From: Hymenobacter sp. 5317J-9
Lineage (GTDB): Bacteria > Bacteroidota > Bacteroidia > Cytophagales > Hymenobacteraceae
DNA length: 64,000 nt
Assembly (NCBI RefSeq): GCF_022921075.1
Contig: NZ_CP095050.1
Location: 620,001 to 684,000 of the forward strand
Reading direction: 5' to 3'
Under the pieces are notes generated by a model, which was given only the letters and a program-made list of their open reading frames with translations, searched no databases and was not told the origin of the DNA. A program made the translations under genes and the position numbers. Every line of letters starts with the position of its first letter. The stretch's first letter is position 1. Below are positions 19,260 through 27,751 of this stretch, piece after piece.

Positions 19260-20021
19260 CTACAGCTGATTGTGGGCCCGAATCAACTCCGCAAACGACT
19301 CGCGGTAGGTATCGCCCACGGGCAGCAGGCGGCCGGCCACCTGCACCTTGCCGCGCTCCACGTGCTCAATGCGGCTGAGCGCCACCAGAAACGACTTGTG
19401 GATACGGGCAAACCGTTCCGGCGGCAACACTTCTTCCACTCGGCGAAAGGATTGCAGCGTGAGAATTTTGCCGGCGCTGGCCGTGTGCAGCAGCAGGTAT
19501 TCCTTCATGCCTTCGATGTAGAGAATGTCGTCGAAGGCGACGCGCTGCAGGCGGTGCTCGTTTTTGACGAACATGGCATCGGCCGGGGCGGGCGCAGCTG
19601 GGGTGGTGGGTACTTCGGGGGCTGCGGTGGGAGCGGTTGTAGCTACTAGGCTGCCGCTGGGAATGGCCTGCCGCACTTTGCTCACAGCCTGCAGAAACCG
19701 GTCGAAGGCAATGGGTTTGAGCAGGTAGTCGGCCGCGTTCAGGGTGTAGCTCTGCACGGCGTACTGGTCGTAGGCGGTGGTGAAGACGATGCGCGGGGCG
19801 GGCGTGGGCAGCAGTTGCACCAGCTGCAGGCCGGTGAGGCGCGGCATGTGAATGTCCATGAACACGACATCTACCGGATTGTCCTGCAAGAAAGCCAGGC
19901 CGGCCAGCGCGTCGTGAAACTGCCCACGCAGCTCCAAAAACGGGACTTGCGCGCAGTAGTCGGCCAGGAGGTCGAGGGCCAGCGGTTCGTCGTCGAGGAT
20001 GGCACAGGTCAGGCGTTGCAT
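19260..20021 (-). CDS. LytTR-family response regulator (second pair)
   Basis: The product is 253 residues from the ATG at 20021. The receiver domain has Asp10-Asp11, phospho-acceptor Asp56 (MDIHMP), Thr81-Thr82 and Lys102. A Thr/Ala/Pro-rich linker (about 120-147) leads to the LytTR DNA-binding domain (HRLQRVAFDDILYIEGMKEY, ERFARIHKSFLVALSRIEHV). Its kinase is encoded upstream on the same strand, but 187 bp away because palindrome B and a heptamer repeat lie between them. Target sites were not recognised. Confidence 0.94.
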   Translation of the reverse strand: MQRLTCAILDDEPLALDLLADYCAQVPFLELRGQFHDALAGLAFLQDNPVDVVFMDIHMPRLTGLQLVQLLPTPAPRIVFTTAYDQYAVQSYTLNAADYLLKPIAFDRFLQAVSKVRQAIPSGSLVATTAPTAAPEVPTTPAAPAPADAMFVKNEHRLQRVAFDDILYIEGMKEYLLLHTASAGKILTLQSFRRVEEVLPPERFARIHKSFLVALSRIEHVERGKVQVAGRLLPVGDTYRESFAELIRAHNQL

Positions 20022-20065
20022 AGGGTGGGAGGCAGATTGAGGCAGAAGAGGTGGGTATATAATGT

Positions 20066-20178
20066 AAAAGAACGTCATGCAGAGCGCAGCGAAGCATCTT
20101 TACCTTGATACTAACTCCTGTCGATTGGATTACGACTGCGGTAAAGATGCTTCGCTGCGCTCTGCATGACGTTCTTTT
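20066..20178. repeat. Palindromic element B (39-bp perfect arms)
   Basis: Arms 20066-20104 and 20140-20178 are exact reverse complements around 35 nt. The arm core, CGTCATGCAGAGCGCAGCGA followed by AGCATCT, is identical over 27 nt to element A. It sits between a histidine kinase and its response regulator, both on the minus strand, so a long transcript hairpin would form inside the operon mRNA. Confidence 0.92.
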
Positions 20179-20220
20179 GCTCGCTGCTCGCTGCTCGCTG
20201 CTCGCTGCTCACTGCTCATT
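20179..20220. repeat. Heptamer tandem repeat (GCTCGCT)
   Basis: Four exact copies of GCTCGCT, then GCTCACT and GCTCATT: 42 bp directly abutting palindrome B. The stop codon of the histidine kinase (20209-20211) lies in the fifth unit. Confidence 0.9.
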
Positions 20221-21429
20221 GCCAAGCTGCAACACCAGCTCCACGGCGTACTCGCCGGGCAGAGTGCGTACCGTGAGCGTGTGCCGCTCCGGATACAGCA
20301 GTAGTAACCGGCGGCGCAGGTTGTGCAGGCCCAGGCCGCCGGGCTGGCGGGGCAGGTCGGCAATGGCGGCCACGTAGTTGTGCACCGAGAAGCGCAGCTC
20401 GGTGTCTTCCACTTCCAACTCGATGCGGATGGCTTCGGGGCGGGCGGCGAGGTCGCCGTGTTTGAAGGCGTTTTCGACCAGGGGCAGCAGCAGGAGCGGG
20501 GCCACGGGCGGGGCGCCCTCCACGGCGCCGTGGGTGGTGAGGACAATGGCGGTTTCGGCCTCGGCGGCGGGCAGGCGCAGGCGCTGCAAATCCAGGAAGC
20601 TGCGCAGGTGCGTGAGCTCCTGGGCAAGGGTTACGGCGTCGGCGCCGCTGTCGTAGAGCAGGTAGCGCATGCTTTCGGCCAAGCGCAGCACGGCCTCCGG
20701 GGCGCGGTTCGACTTGCGGCTGGTGAGCGAGTAAATGTTGTTGAGGGTGTTGAAGAGGAAGTGCGGGTTGATTTGGGTTTTGAGCATGCCCAGCTCCGTG
20801 AGCAGGTGCTGGCGCTCCAGCTCGCGGCGGTTGCGCTGGCCCTGCAGGTACTCAATGGTCATGCGCACACCCGAGCTGGCCACCAGCGTGAGCAAGCCGC
20901 CCAGCATCAGCCCTATCCACAGTGAGCCCGTGTAGGCGGCCAGCCCCGGCTGTTTGCCATTCATCAGCCAGTACACCGCATTGGAGGCGGCGATGCGCAG
21001 CAGCCCAAACAAGCCGGCCGACACCAGCGCCAGCACCAGGTACAGGCCCAGGCGGCCCTGCGGCAGGGTGCGCGGAAACAGCGTCACCCAGTTCCAGTAA
21101 AACAAGGCGGCCGTGAACACATCCAGCACGGCGTTGCGCACAAACCACACCGTGTCGAGCTTCACGGGGCTTTTGGGGCTCAGGCGGATGGCGTAATAGA
21201 GCAGGGCATCGATGCCGAGCAGCACGACCACCAGCGCTACGTGTACCCACCACGGCACGGGCGTGGCATCGTGGGTGCGCGGCCACCAGTGCCGGCGGAC
21301 CGCCGGCGCCGTGGCGCCAGAGGCCGGCCGGCTTGCGGAAGCTACAGAAACAGGAACAGCGGGCGAAACGACGGAATTTTCCACGTCGCAAGGTAGGAAG
21401 AGGGCCAAAAGAAGCCCGCCGCGTTTCAA
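20209..21429 (-). CDS. LytS/YehU-type sensor histidine kinase (second pair)
   Basis: The product is up to 406 residues; the start is uncertain because the first 50 residues are low-complexity and a GTG at residue 16 is an alternative. Four hydrophobic segments (WWVHVALVVVLLGIDALLYY, then three more to about residue 200) precede the catalytic part: QINPHFLFNTLNNIYS with His223, LVENAFKHGDL (N box), and GGLGLHNLRRRLLLLYPE (G box). It is the partner of the LytTR regulator downstream. The final residues (LGNEQ) and the stop lie in the heptamer repeat. The signal is unknown. Confidence 0.9.
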   Translation of the reverse strand: MKRGGLLLALFLPCDVENSVVSPAVPVSVASASRPASGATAPAVRRHWWPRTHDATPVPWWVHVALVVVLLGIDALLYYAIRLSPKSPVKLDTVWFVRNAVLDVFTAALFYWNWVTLFPRTLPQGRLGLYLVLALVSAGLFGLLRIAASNAVYWLMNGKQPGLAAYTGSLWIGLMLGGLLTLVASSGVRMTIEYLQGQRNRRELERQHLLTELGMLKTQINPHFLFNTLNNIYSLTSRKSNRAPEAVLRLAESMRYLLYDSGADAVTLAQELTHLRSFLDLQRLRLPAAEAETAIVLTTHGAVEGAPPVAPLLLLPLVENAFKHGDLAARPEAIRIELEVEDTELRFSVHNYVAAIADLPRQPGGLGLHNLRRRLLLLYPERHTLTVRTLPGEYAVELVLQLGNEQ

Positions 21430-21601
21430 CCAACACCCGCCTTGCCCGGCCCAACGCCGCGCCGGCGGGCACCAACCACCGGCCGGGGCGGTGCCCCGGC
21501 GTTGGTAGAATCCCCCGCCGGGTTGGAGGGCGAAAACCGGCAGTTGAAGCGGGGCGGGCGAGGGTTGGTTGAATAAGCAAATTGGGCAGTTTGAGGCCGT
21601 T

Positions 21602-21609
21602 TAGGTTTG
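21602..21609 (+). promoter_or_regulatory. Putative -7 element before the serine hydrolase gene
   Basis: TAGGTTTG matches TAnnTTTG, 44 bp before the ATG at 21653. TTGG at 21582-21585 is 16 bp upstream, slightly shorter than usual. Confidence 0.5.
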
Positions 21610-21652
21610 CCTCGGATTTCAGCAACACCCTCACCTTTCACCTGCTCCGATA

Positions 21653-23059
21653 ATGAAAAACCTCTTCCGCCCCGCCGCTGCCGGCTTCTTCCTGCTCGGC
21701 CTGCTGGCTGCCCCTACTCTCAGGGCCCAAACGGTGGCCTCTGCTCCCAAGGCGGCGGTAGCGCCCGCCAGCATGGCCCAGCAGCTCGACGACTACGTGC
21801 GGGAGTTCGAGAAATCCGGCCGGTTCATGGGCACGGTGCTGGTGGCCGACCACGGCCAGGTGGTGCTGCAAAAAGGCTACGGCCTGGCCAACCGCGAAAA
21901 AGGCCTCGCCAACACGCCTGATACCAAATTCCGCATCGGCTCGCTCAGCAAGCAGTTCACGGCCGCGCTGGTGCTGCAGCTGGTGGAAAAAGGCCAGCTG
22001 AAGTTCGACGGCCACGTGGCCGACTACCTGCCCGACTACCCGCAGCCGGCCGGCGGCCAAATCACCCTGCACCAGCTGCTGACGCACACCGCCGGCCTGC
22101 CCAACTACACGGCCCAGCCCACGTTCGTCACGGCCGTGATGCGCACGCCCCACTCGCCCACGCAGCTGGTGGCGCTGTTTTCGGGGCTCCCGCTGGAGTT
22201 TGCGCCCGGCACGCAGTACCACTACAGCAACTCGGGTTACGTGCTGCTGGGTGCCATCATCGAAAAAGTGACCGGCAAGCCCTACGCGCAGGTTTTCCAG
22301 GAGAACATCGCCGGCCCGCTCAAGCTCAAAGCCACCTCGGTCGACGTGCGGGAAGCCGCCGATGCCCGCCGCGCCACCGGCTACGAGGCCACCCCCAGCG
22401 GCCTGCAAATTGCGCCTGCCCTCGACATGAGCGTGCCCTACGCGGCCGGTGCCATCACCTCCACCGCCACCGACCTTTTTCGCTGGAGCCAGGCCCTCGA
22501 CGGGAACAAAGTGCTGTCGGAAACCAGCAAAAAGCTGCTCTTCACGCCCATTAAAAACCATTATGCCTACGGCTGGATAGTCTACAAGGCCAAGGTGGGC
22601 GCCGAGGTCGACTCTACGCTCATCCAAGAACACAACGGCGCCATCAACGGCTTTCGCTCCTACCTGGTGCGCGTGCCCCAAAGCCAGCAGGTGATTGTGC
22701 TGCTCGACAACCACGCCGGCCAGGCTCTGGCCGAGCTCAAGGGCGGGCTGCTGCGCCTGTTGCACCACCAGCCGGCCACGCCGGTGCTGGCTGCCGCTGA
22801 TGCCTCCCCGCTGGGCGCCTACGTGGGCGTATACGAGCTGGCGCCCACGTTCCGCATCACCGTGCGCCAGCGCGACGGCCGCCTGTTTGTGCAGGCCACG
22901 GGGCAGTCGGAATTCGAAACCGAGGCCGTGTCGCCGGCGCTGTTTGCACTGAAAGGCGTGCCCGCTCAGGTAGAATTTGCCAGAAACGACAAGGGCCAGG
23001 TGGCGCAGCTCATCCTGCATCAGGGCGGCCGCGACCAGCCGGCTCCCAAAGTAGAATAG
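21653..23059 (+). CDS. Exported serine hydrolase, class C beta-lactamase/D-Ala-D-Ala peptidase fold
   Basis: The product is 468 residues with signal peptide MKNLFRPAAAGFFLLGLLAA. Catalytic motifs of the beta-lactamase/PBP-like fold: Ser97-x-x-Lys100 in GSLSKQF, Tyr191-Ser-Asn193 in YHYSNSGY, and His327-Asn-Gly329 in HNGAINGF. Residues 370-468 form a small C-terminal beta domain (DUF3471-like: PLGAYVGVYELAPTFRITV). Such proteins include esterases, D-aminopeptidases and peptidoglycan carboxypeptidases. True beta-lactamase activity cannot be claimed. Transcribed alone, 69 bp before the ABC transporter genes, possibly co-transcribed with them. Confidence 0.9.
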   Translation: MKNLFRPAAAGFFLLGLLAAPTLRAQTVASAPKAAVAPASMAQQLDDYVREFEKSGRFMGTVLVADHGQVVLQKGYGLANREKGLANTPDTKFRIGSLSKQFTAALVLQLVEKGQLKFDGHVADYLPDYPQPAGGQITLHQLLTHTAGLPNYTAQPTFVTAVMRTPHSPTQLVALFSGLPLEFAPGTQYHYSNSGYVLLGAIIEKVTGKPYAQVFQENIAGPLKLKATSVDVREAADARRATGYEATPSGLQIAPALDMSVPYAAGAITSTATDLFRWSQALDGNKVLSETSKKLLFTPIKNHYAYGWIVYKAKVGAEVDSTLIQEHNGAINGFRSYLVRVPQSQQVIVLLDNHAGQALAELKGGLLRLLHHQPATPVLAAADASPLGAYVGVYELAPTFRITVRQRDGRLFVQATGQSEFETEAVSPALFALKGVPAQVEFARNDKGQVAQLILHQGGRDQPAPKVE

Positions 23060-23128
23060 CTACTCTGCTATACTACCCGCTGATTGATTTTCGTTTGCCA
23101 ACGCTTTTCTCACCTTCTCTTTTCTGCA

Positions 23129-24052
23129 ATGCATCCCGCTCCCCTTGTTGAAACCACTGACCTTTCGTTCCGATTTGGGGAGCGGGCGGTGCTCCACGGC
23201 CTCGGCCTGGCCGTGCCGGCCGGCAGCATCTACGGCTTTCTGGGGCCGAACGGAGCCGGCAAAAGCACCACCCTGCGCCTGCTGCTGGGGCTGCTGCGGC
23301 CCGCGGGCGGCGCCGTGCGCCTGTTTGGGCATGAGTTGGCCCGCCACCGCGTGGCCCTGCTGAGCCGGGTGGGCGCCCTCATCGAAAACCCCTCGCTTTA
23401 CGACCACCTCACCGGCCACGAAAACGTGGAGGCCACCCGCCGCCTGCGCGGGCTGCCCGCCGCCCGCACCGCCGCCGTGCTTGCCCAGGTGGGCCTCAGC
23501 GCCCACGCCCACCGCCCGGTGAAGGGCTACTCGCTGGGCATGAAGCAGCGCTTGGGCCTGGCGCTGGCCCTGCTGCCCGACCCCGACCTGCTCATCCTCG
23601 ACGAGCCCACCAATGGCCTCGACCCGGCCGGCATCAGCGACCTGCGCGCCCTGCTGCGGCAGTTGCGCGAAGAGCACGGCAAAACCATTCTGCTGTCGAG
23701 CCACCTCATTGGCGAAGTCGAGAAAGTGGCCACCCATGTGGGCGTCATTCAGCAGGGGCAGCTGATGTTTCAGGGCAGCCTGGCCGCCCTGCAGGCCCGT
23801 CAGCAAACCCAGGCCGAACTGGTGCTCGAAACCGCCTGCGCCGCCACTTGCCGCGGCCTGCTGCCCGAGTTGCACGCGGCCACGGTGGTGGCGTCCGGCA
23901 CCCTGCGCGTGCCTTTCCACTCGCGCGAGCACACCGCGGCTTTGGCCAGCGCGCTGGTGGCCGCCGGCCAGCCCGTGTTCAGCCTACACTGCGAGCAGCC
24001 CACCCTCGAAGCCACTTTCCTGCACCTCACCGAAACCGCCTCCGCTCAATGA
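23129..24052 (+). CDS. ABC transporter ATP-binding protein (lantibiotic-immunity type)
   Basis: The product is 307 residues from the ATG at 23129. Walker A GPNGAGKST is at 39-47, signature YSLGMKQRLGLALALLPDP at about 134-152, Walker B LLILDEPTNGLDP, and H-loop LLSSHLIGEVEKV. About 85 residues after the nucleotide-binding domain are typical of the ABC-2 export family of bacitracin and lantibiotic resistance (BcrA/MutF-like). The stop overlaps the start of the permease gene as ATGA. It drives export or protection by the adjacent membrane subunit; the substrate is not evident and no peptide precursor or two-component gene lies next to it. Confidence 0.92.
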   Translation: MHPAPLVETTDLSFRFGERAVLHGLGLAVPAGSIYGFLGPNGAGKSTTLRLLLGLLRPAGGAVRLFGHELARHRVALLSRVGALIENPSLYDHLTGHENVEATRRLRGLPAARTAAVLAQVGLSAHAHRPVKGYSLGMKQRLGLALALLPDPDLLILDEPTNGLDPAGISDLRALLRQLREEHGKTILLSSHLIGEVEKVATHVGVIQQGQLMFQGSLAALQARQQTQAELVLETACAATCRGLLPELHAATVVASGTLRVPFHSREHTAALASALVAAGQPVFSLHCEQPTLEATFLHLTETASAQ

Positions 24053-24885
24053 ACCCTGCCGCAACAACTTCCGAATTTCAGGCGCTGCCGGCCGTGCCCG
24101 GGCCCCTCGCGCAACTGGGCCGCAGCCTGGCGGCCGATGTGCTGAAACTGCGCCGCACCTCGGCGCTGTGGCTCACGCTGGCCAGCGGCGTGCTGCCGGT
24201 GCTGCTCAATTTCTGCATTTTCTACTTCAAAGGCCACCTTCTGCTGAAGCCCGGCGCCGACGGCTGGGTGAAATACGCCAGCATGAGCTGGCAAACGGCG
24301 GCCGTGCTGCTGCCGCTCTTCGTGGTGCTGCTCACCAGCCTGGTGGTGGGCGTCGAGAACAAGGCCGAGGGCTGGAAGCACCTGTTTGCCCTGCCGGTGG
24401 GCCGCCTGCCGGTGTGGGCCAGCAAGCTGCTCATCATTCTGGGGCTGAATGCGCTAGCCCAGGTGCTATTCGTGGGCCTGCTGCTGGCGGGCGGCTACCT
24501 GCTGCAGGCCCTGCGGCCGGAGCTGCACCTGCAGCAGTTTGTGCCGCCGCTCCACGTGCTGGGCGTGCTGCTGGGGCGCACCTACCTGGCCACGCTGGGC
24601 ATAGTGGGCGTGCAATACGTGCTGAGCAAGTGGCAGCCGGGCTTTGTGCTGCCGGTGGCGGCGGGCATGGCGGGCTGGGTGGCCGGCCTCACGCTCATGC
24701 GCTGGGAGCACGTGGGCTGGATTCCCTACGCCGGCCCCTTGCTCACGCTCATGGCCACGCCCTTCAAACCCGTGCCAGGGCTGGTGGTGCCCGCCGTGGC
24801 GCCGCACGAGTGGCACCAACTCCTAATGTTTGGTGCCTGTGCGGTGCTGGGCTACGTAATTTTGCGCTGGCGCAATCTGGCCTAA
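24049..24885 (+). CDS. ABC-2 type permease, lantibiotic-immunity family
   Basis: The product is 278 residues from the ATG overlapping the ATPase stop. The frame is open further upstream, but that part overlaps the ATPase gene. Six hydrophobic segments are visible: LWLTLASGVLPVLLNFCIFY, AAVLLPLFVVLLTSLVVGVE, LLIILGLNALAQVLFVGLLL, TYLATLGIVGVQYVLS, FVLPVAAGMAGWVAGLTLM and LLMFGACAVLGYVIL. The N-terminus (LAADVLKLRRTSALWL) and GVENKAEGWKHLFALPVGR are typical of MutE/EpiE/BcrB-like subunits. With the ATPase it probably forms a dimer-of-dimers exporter that clears antimicrobial peptides or other amphiphiles from the membrane. Function inferred from family. Confidence 0.88.
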   Translation: MNPAATTSEFQALPAVPGPLAQLGRSLAADVLKLRRTSALWLTLASGVLPVLLNFCIFYFKGHLLLKPGADGWVKYASMSWQTAAVLLPLFVVLLTSLVVGVENKAEGWKHLFALPVGRLPVWASKLLIILGLNALAQVLFVGLLLAGGYLLQALRPELHLQQFVPPLHVLGVLLGRTYLATLGIVGVQYVLSKWQPGFVLPVAAGMAGWVAGLTLMRWEHVGWIPYAGPLLTLMATPFKPVPGLVVPAVAPHEWHQLLMFGACAVLGYVILRWRNLA

Positions 24886-25080
24886 AGGCGGGCCGAGGTC
24901 AAGTCAGCTGGCTTTCTGTGGGGCCGCACCTCGGCGCGCCAATTTTTTGGTCTGCGCATGTAATAAAAACTGCTATTCCCTGATATACCTCCTGCCAAAC
25001 GGCAGCCCATCATCTTTTCCAGTCCTGCGGTGCAGCGCTCGCCTTTTTTCTGCATCCTTCGCCGCACCTTTTTTCTGCAA

Positions 25081-27621
25081 ATGAAACACGCCTTACTCGG
25101 CTTGTCGCTGCTGGCGACCTGCGCTAGCTCTGCCTACGCCCAAACGCCGGCTGCCCCGGCCCCCACTCCCACCACGGCCCCCGCCAAGCCCGCCGCGTCC
25201 AAGCCGCTGGTGCTCCCCGAGGCACCCAAAGGCACCGGCCGCCTCAATGGCCAGGTGCAGGACGCGGCCACCAAAAAGCCCGTCGAATTTGCCACCGTGG
25301 CCCTGCTGCCGCCCACCGGCGACACGCCCATCGATGGCACCGTGGCTGATGAGAAGGGCCGCTTCAGCCTGCGCGGGCTGGCGCCGGGCACCTACCGCCT
25401 GCAGCTCAGCTTCCTGGGCTACGCGGCCCTCACGCGGGAAGTGACCGTGACCGGCGGCACCACCGACCTCGGCGCGCTCGGCCTCACCGCCACGGCCCAG
25501 CAGCTGGGCGACGTGACGGTGACCGGCGAAAAGGAAACCGTGGAAGTGAAGCCCGACCGCATTGTGTACAACGCCGACCGCGACCTCACCAACAAGGGCG
25601 GCGTGGCCGCCGACGTGCTGCGCAAAGTGCCCCTGCTGAACGTGGACCTCGACGGCAACGTGCAGCTGCGCGGCTCCTCCAACATCCGGGTGCTCATCAA
25701 CAACAAGCCCAGCAGCATCCTGGCCGGCAACCTGGCCGATGCCCTCAAGCAGCTGCCCGCCGACCAGATTGCTTCCGTGGAGGTCATCACCACGCCCGGC
25801 GCCAAGTACGACGGCGAAGGCACGGCCGGCATCGTGAACATCATCCTGAAAAAGAACAACCTGCAGGGCGTGAACGGCAGCGTGAACGCCGCCGCCGGCA
25901 ACCGCAGCTCCAACGCCGGCGGCAGCCTCAACGTGCGCCGCGGCAAGGTGGGCGTGAACACCAACCTCAGCAGCTACCTCTACTACAGCCCCAGCGCCAG
26001 CACCTCGGAGCGCACCAGCTTCGACGGTTCGGCCGGCAACGTCATCTCGCGGCTGAGCCAGAACGGCAGCGGCGACAACCTCGGCGGCGGCGCCTACGGC
26101 CGCATGAGCCTCGACTACGACCCCGCCAAAAACCACAGCCTCACCGTGGGCTTCAGCGGCAGCCTCAACCGCAACAACAGCCAGAGCGAGCAAGTCAACG
26201 ACTTTGTGAACATCGCCGGGCCCTCGCCCAGCCAGCTGTTCACCCGCGCCACGGAGAATACCTTCAACTTCTCCAGCTACGATGTGAACACCACCTACAC
26301 GCGCACCTTCGAGGGCCAGCCGCGCCGCGAGTGGAGCGTGTTGGCCCAGCACTCGCGCAACCGCAATCTGCAGCCCTACTCCCTAAATCAGTACGAAAAC
26401 CAGTTCACGGCCACCGGCCTGCCCAACTACCGCGAAAGCAGCGACAACCTCTCACGCAACCTTGAAACCACGCTCCAGACCGACTATACACACCCCATCG
26501 GTGACAAGCGCAGCGTGGAAGTGGGCGGCAAGGCCATCTTGCGCCGCGTGCTGAGCGACTACCAGATTCAGACCGCCACCGGCACCGATGCGCCTTTTGT
26601 CATTGACCAGCAACGTTCCAACGTGTTCGACTACGACCAGAACGTGGCGGCCGTGTACGGCACCTATGGCTTCCCGCTGGGCAAGAAGCTGAACTCCCGC
26701 GTGGGCACCCGCCTCGAGCGCACCGACATTGTGGGCCGCTTCCAGCAAAACGACATCACGCGCTTCACCAGTGGCTACACCAGCCTGCTGCCCAACGCCA
26801 GCATCAGCTACACCCGCAAGCCCGGCAACACCCTGCGCCTGGCCTACAGCCGCCGCATCCAGCGCCCCAACATCTACTACCTGAACCCCTACGAAAACCG
26901 CGTCGACAAATTCAACATCAGCAAAGGCGACCCCACGCTGGACCCGGAATTCACCGACAGCTACGAGCTGAACTACAGCACCTTCGTGAAAGGCTCGGTG
27001 CTGAACTTCTCGCTCTTCACGCGCCAGACCAACAACGCCATTGAGGCCGTACGGTCCCGGTCCGGCGAAACCACCCTGACCACCTACGCCAACGTGGCCC
27101 GCAACCACACCTACGGCGCCAGCGTGTTCGGCTCCTTCAAGCCCACCCCCAAATGGGAGCTGAGCGGCTCGACCTCGTTCAACTACGTGGTGCTGCGCTC
27201 GGGCTACCTCAACACCACCAACGAGGGCCTGATGTACAACCTCAACCTCAACTCGACCTACAAATTCACCAAAACCCTGAGCGCCCAGTTCTACGGCGGC
27301 ATCAGCTCCTCGCGCGTGCAGCTGCAGGGCCGCGCCGCCGCCTGGAACTACTATTCCATGGGCATCAAAAAGACCATTCTGAAGGAAAAGGGCGACCTCA
27401 CCCTCAACGCCGACAACTTCCTCACCGACCGCCGCGACCTCAACTCCACCGTCAGCACGCCCTTGTTCAACCTGGAGCAGCACAACTACATCGCCCTGCG
27501 GGGCATCCGCCTGGCCTTCGGCTACCGCTTTGGTAAGATTGAAAATAGCCCGCCTAAGCCGCGCCGCAGCATCCGCAACGACGACCAGAAAGCCGGCGAA
27601 ACCCAAAGCGGCCAGCAGTAA
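25081..27621 (+). CDS. TonB-dependent-receptor-like outer-membrane protein (OMP_b-brl_3 family)
   Basis: The product is 846 residues from the ATG at 25081, with a signal peptide ending SSAYAQ. A Pro/Ala/Thr-rich linker (about 20-48) precedes a CarboxypepD_reg-like domain (RLNGQVQDAATKKPVEFATV, KGRFSLRGLAPGTYRLQLSF) and a plug domain (VLRKVPLLNVDLDGNVQLRG, IRVLINNKPSSILAG, VEVITTPGAKYDGEGTAGIV). The remaining 600 residues are a beta-barrel with many Asn/Tyr/Thr-rich strands and a final LAFGYRFGKIENS strand. No TonB box was identified. The family imports or binds large ligands, often peptides. No SusD, FecI/FecR or enzyme gene lies beside it to suggest the ligand. Confidence 0.9.
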   Translation: MKHALLGLSLLATCASSAYAQTPAAPAPTPTTAPAKPAASKPLVLPEAPKGTGRLNGQVQDAATKKPVEFATVALLPPTGDTPIDGTVADEKGRFSLRGLAPGTYRLQLSFLGYAALTREVTVTGGTTDLGALGLTATAQQLGDVTVTGEKETVEVKPDRIVYNADRDLTNKGGVAADVLRKVPLLNVDLDGNVQLRGSSNIRVLINNKPSSILAGNLADALKQLPADQIASVEVITTPGAKYDGEGTAGIVNIILKKNNLQGVNGSVNAAAGNRSSNAGGSLNVRRGKVGVNTNLSSYLYYSPSASTSERTSFDGSAGNVISRLSQNGSGDNLGGGAYGRMSLDYDPAKNHSLTVGFSGSLNRNNSQSEQVNDFVNIAGPSPSQLFTRATENTFNFSSYDVNTTYTRTFEGQPRREWSVLAQHSRNRNLQPYSLNQYENQFTATGLPNYRESSDNLSRNLETTLQTDYTHPIGDKRSVEVGGKAILRRVLSDYQIQTATGTDAPFVIDQQRSNVFDYDQNVAAVYGTYGFPLGKKLNSRVGTRLERTDIVGRFQQNDITRFTSGYTSLLPNASISYTRKPGNTLRLAYSRRIQRPNIYYLNPYENRVDKFNISKGDPTLDPEFTDSYELNYSTFVKGSVLNFSLFTRQTNNAIEAVRSRSGETTLTTYANVARNHTYGASVFGSFKPTPKWELSGSTSFNYVVLRSGYLNTTNEGLMYNLNLNSTYKFTKTLSAQFYGGISSSRVQLQGRAAAWNYYSMGIKKTILKEKGDLTLNADNFLTDRRDLNSTVSTPLFNLEQHNYIALRGIRLAFGYRFGKIENSPPKPRRSIRNDDQKAGETQSGQQ

Positions 27622-27654
27622 TAGGGGGGGATGTAATCGAAGGCTAAAAACCGC

Positions 27655-27743
27655 CTGTCATCCTGAGCAAAGCGAAGGACCTTATCACCGAAGAACGATT
27701 CATCCTAACGTGATAAGGTCCTTCGCTTTGCTCAGGATGACAG
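27655..27743. repeat. Palindromic element C (34-bp perfect arms)
   Basis: Arms 27655-27688 and 27710-27743 (GTCATCCTGAGCAAAGCGAA core) are exact reverse complements around 21 nt. It occupies the space between the convergent receptor and aroE genes, where no conventional terminator is seen. The arm shares GTCAT-C-GAGC-AGCGAAG with elements A and B. Confidence 0.9.
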
Positions 27744-27751
27744 ATGCTTCC

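Noticed and set aside
21653..23059. Antibiotic-resistance beta-lactamase
   Set aside because: Motifs fit the broad serine-hydrolase family; the extra C-terminal domain and exported carboxypeptidase-like sequence do not support a specific resistance call.
23848..24048. Upstream extension of the ABC permease frame
   Set aside because: It overlaps the ATPase coding sequence; the ATGA overlap at 24049 is the normal arrangement.
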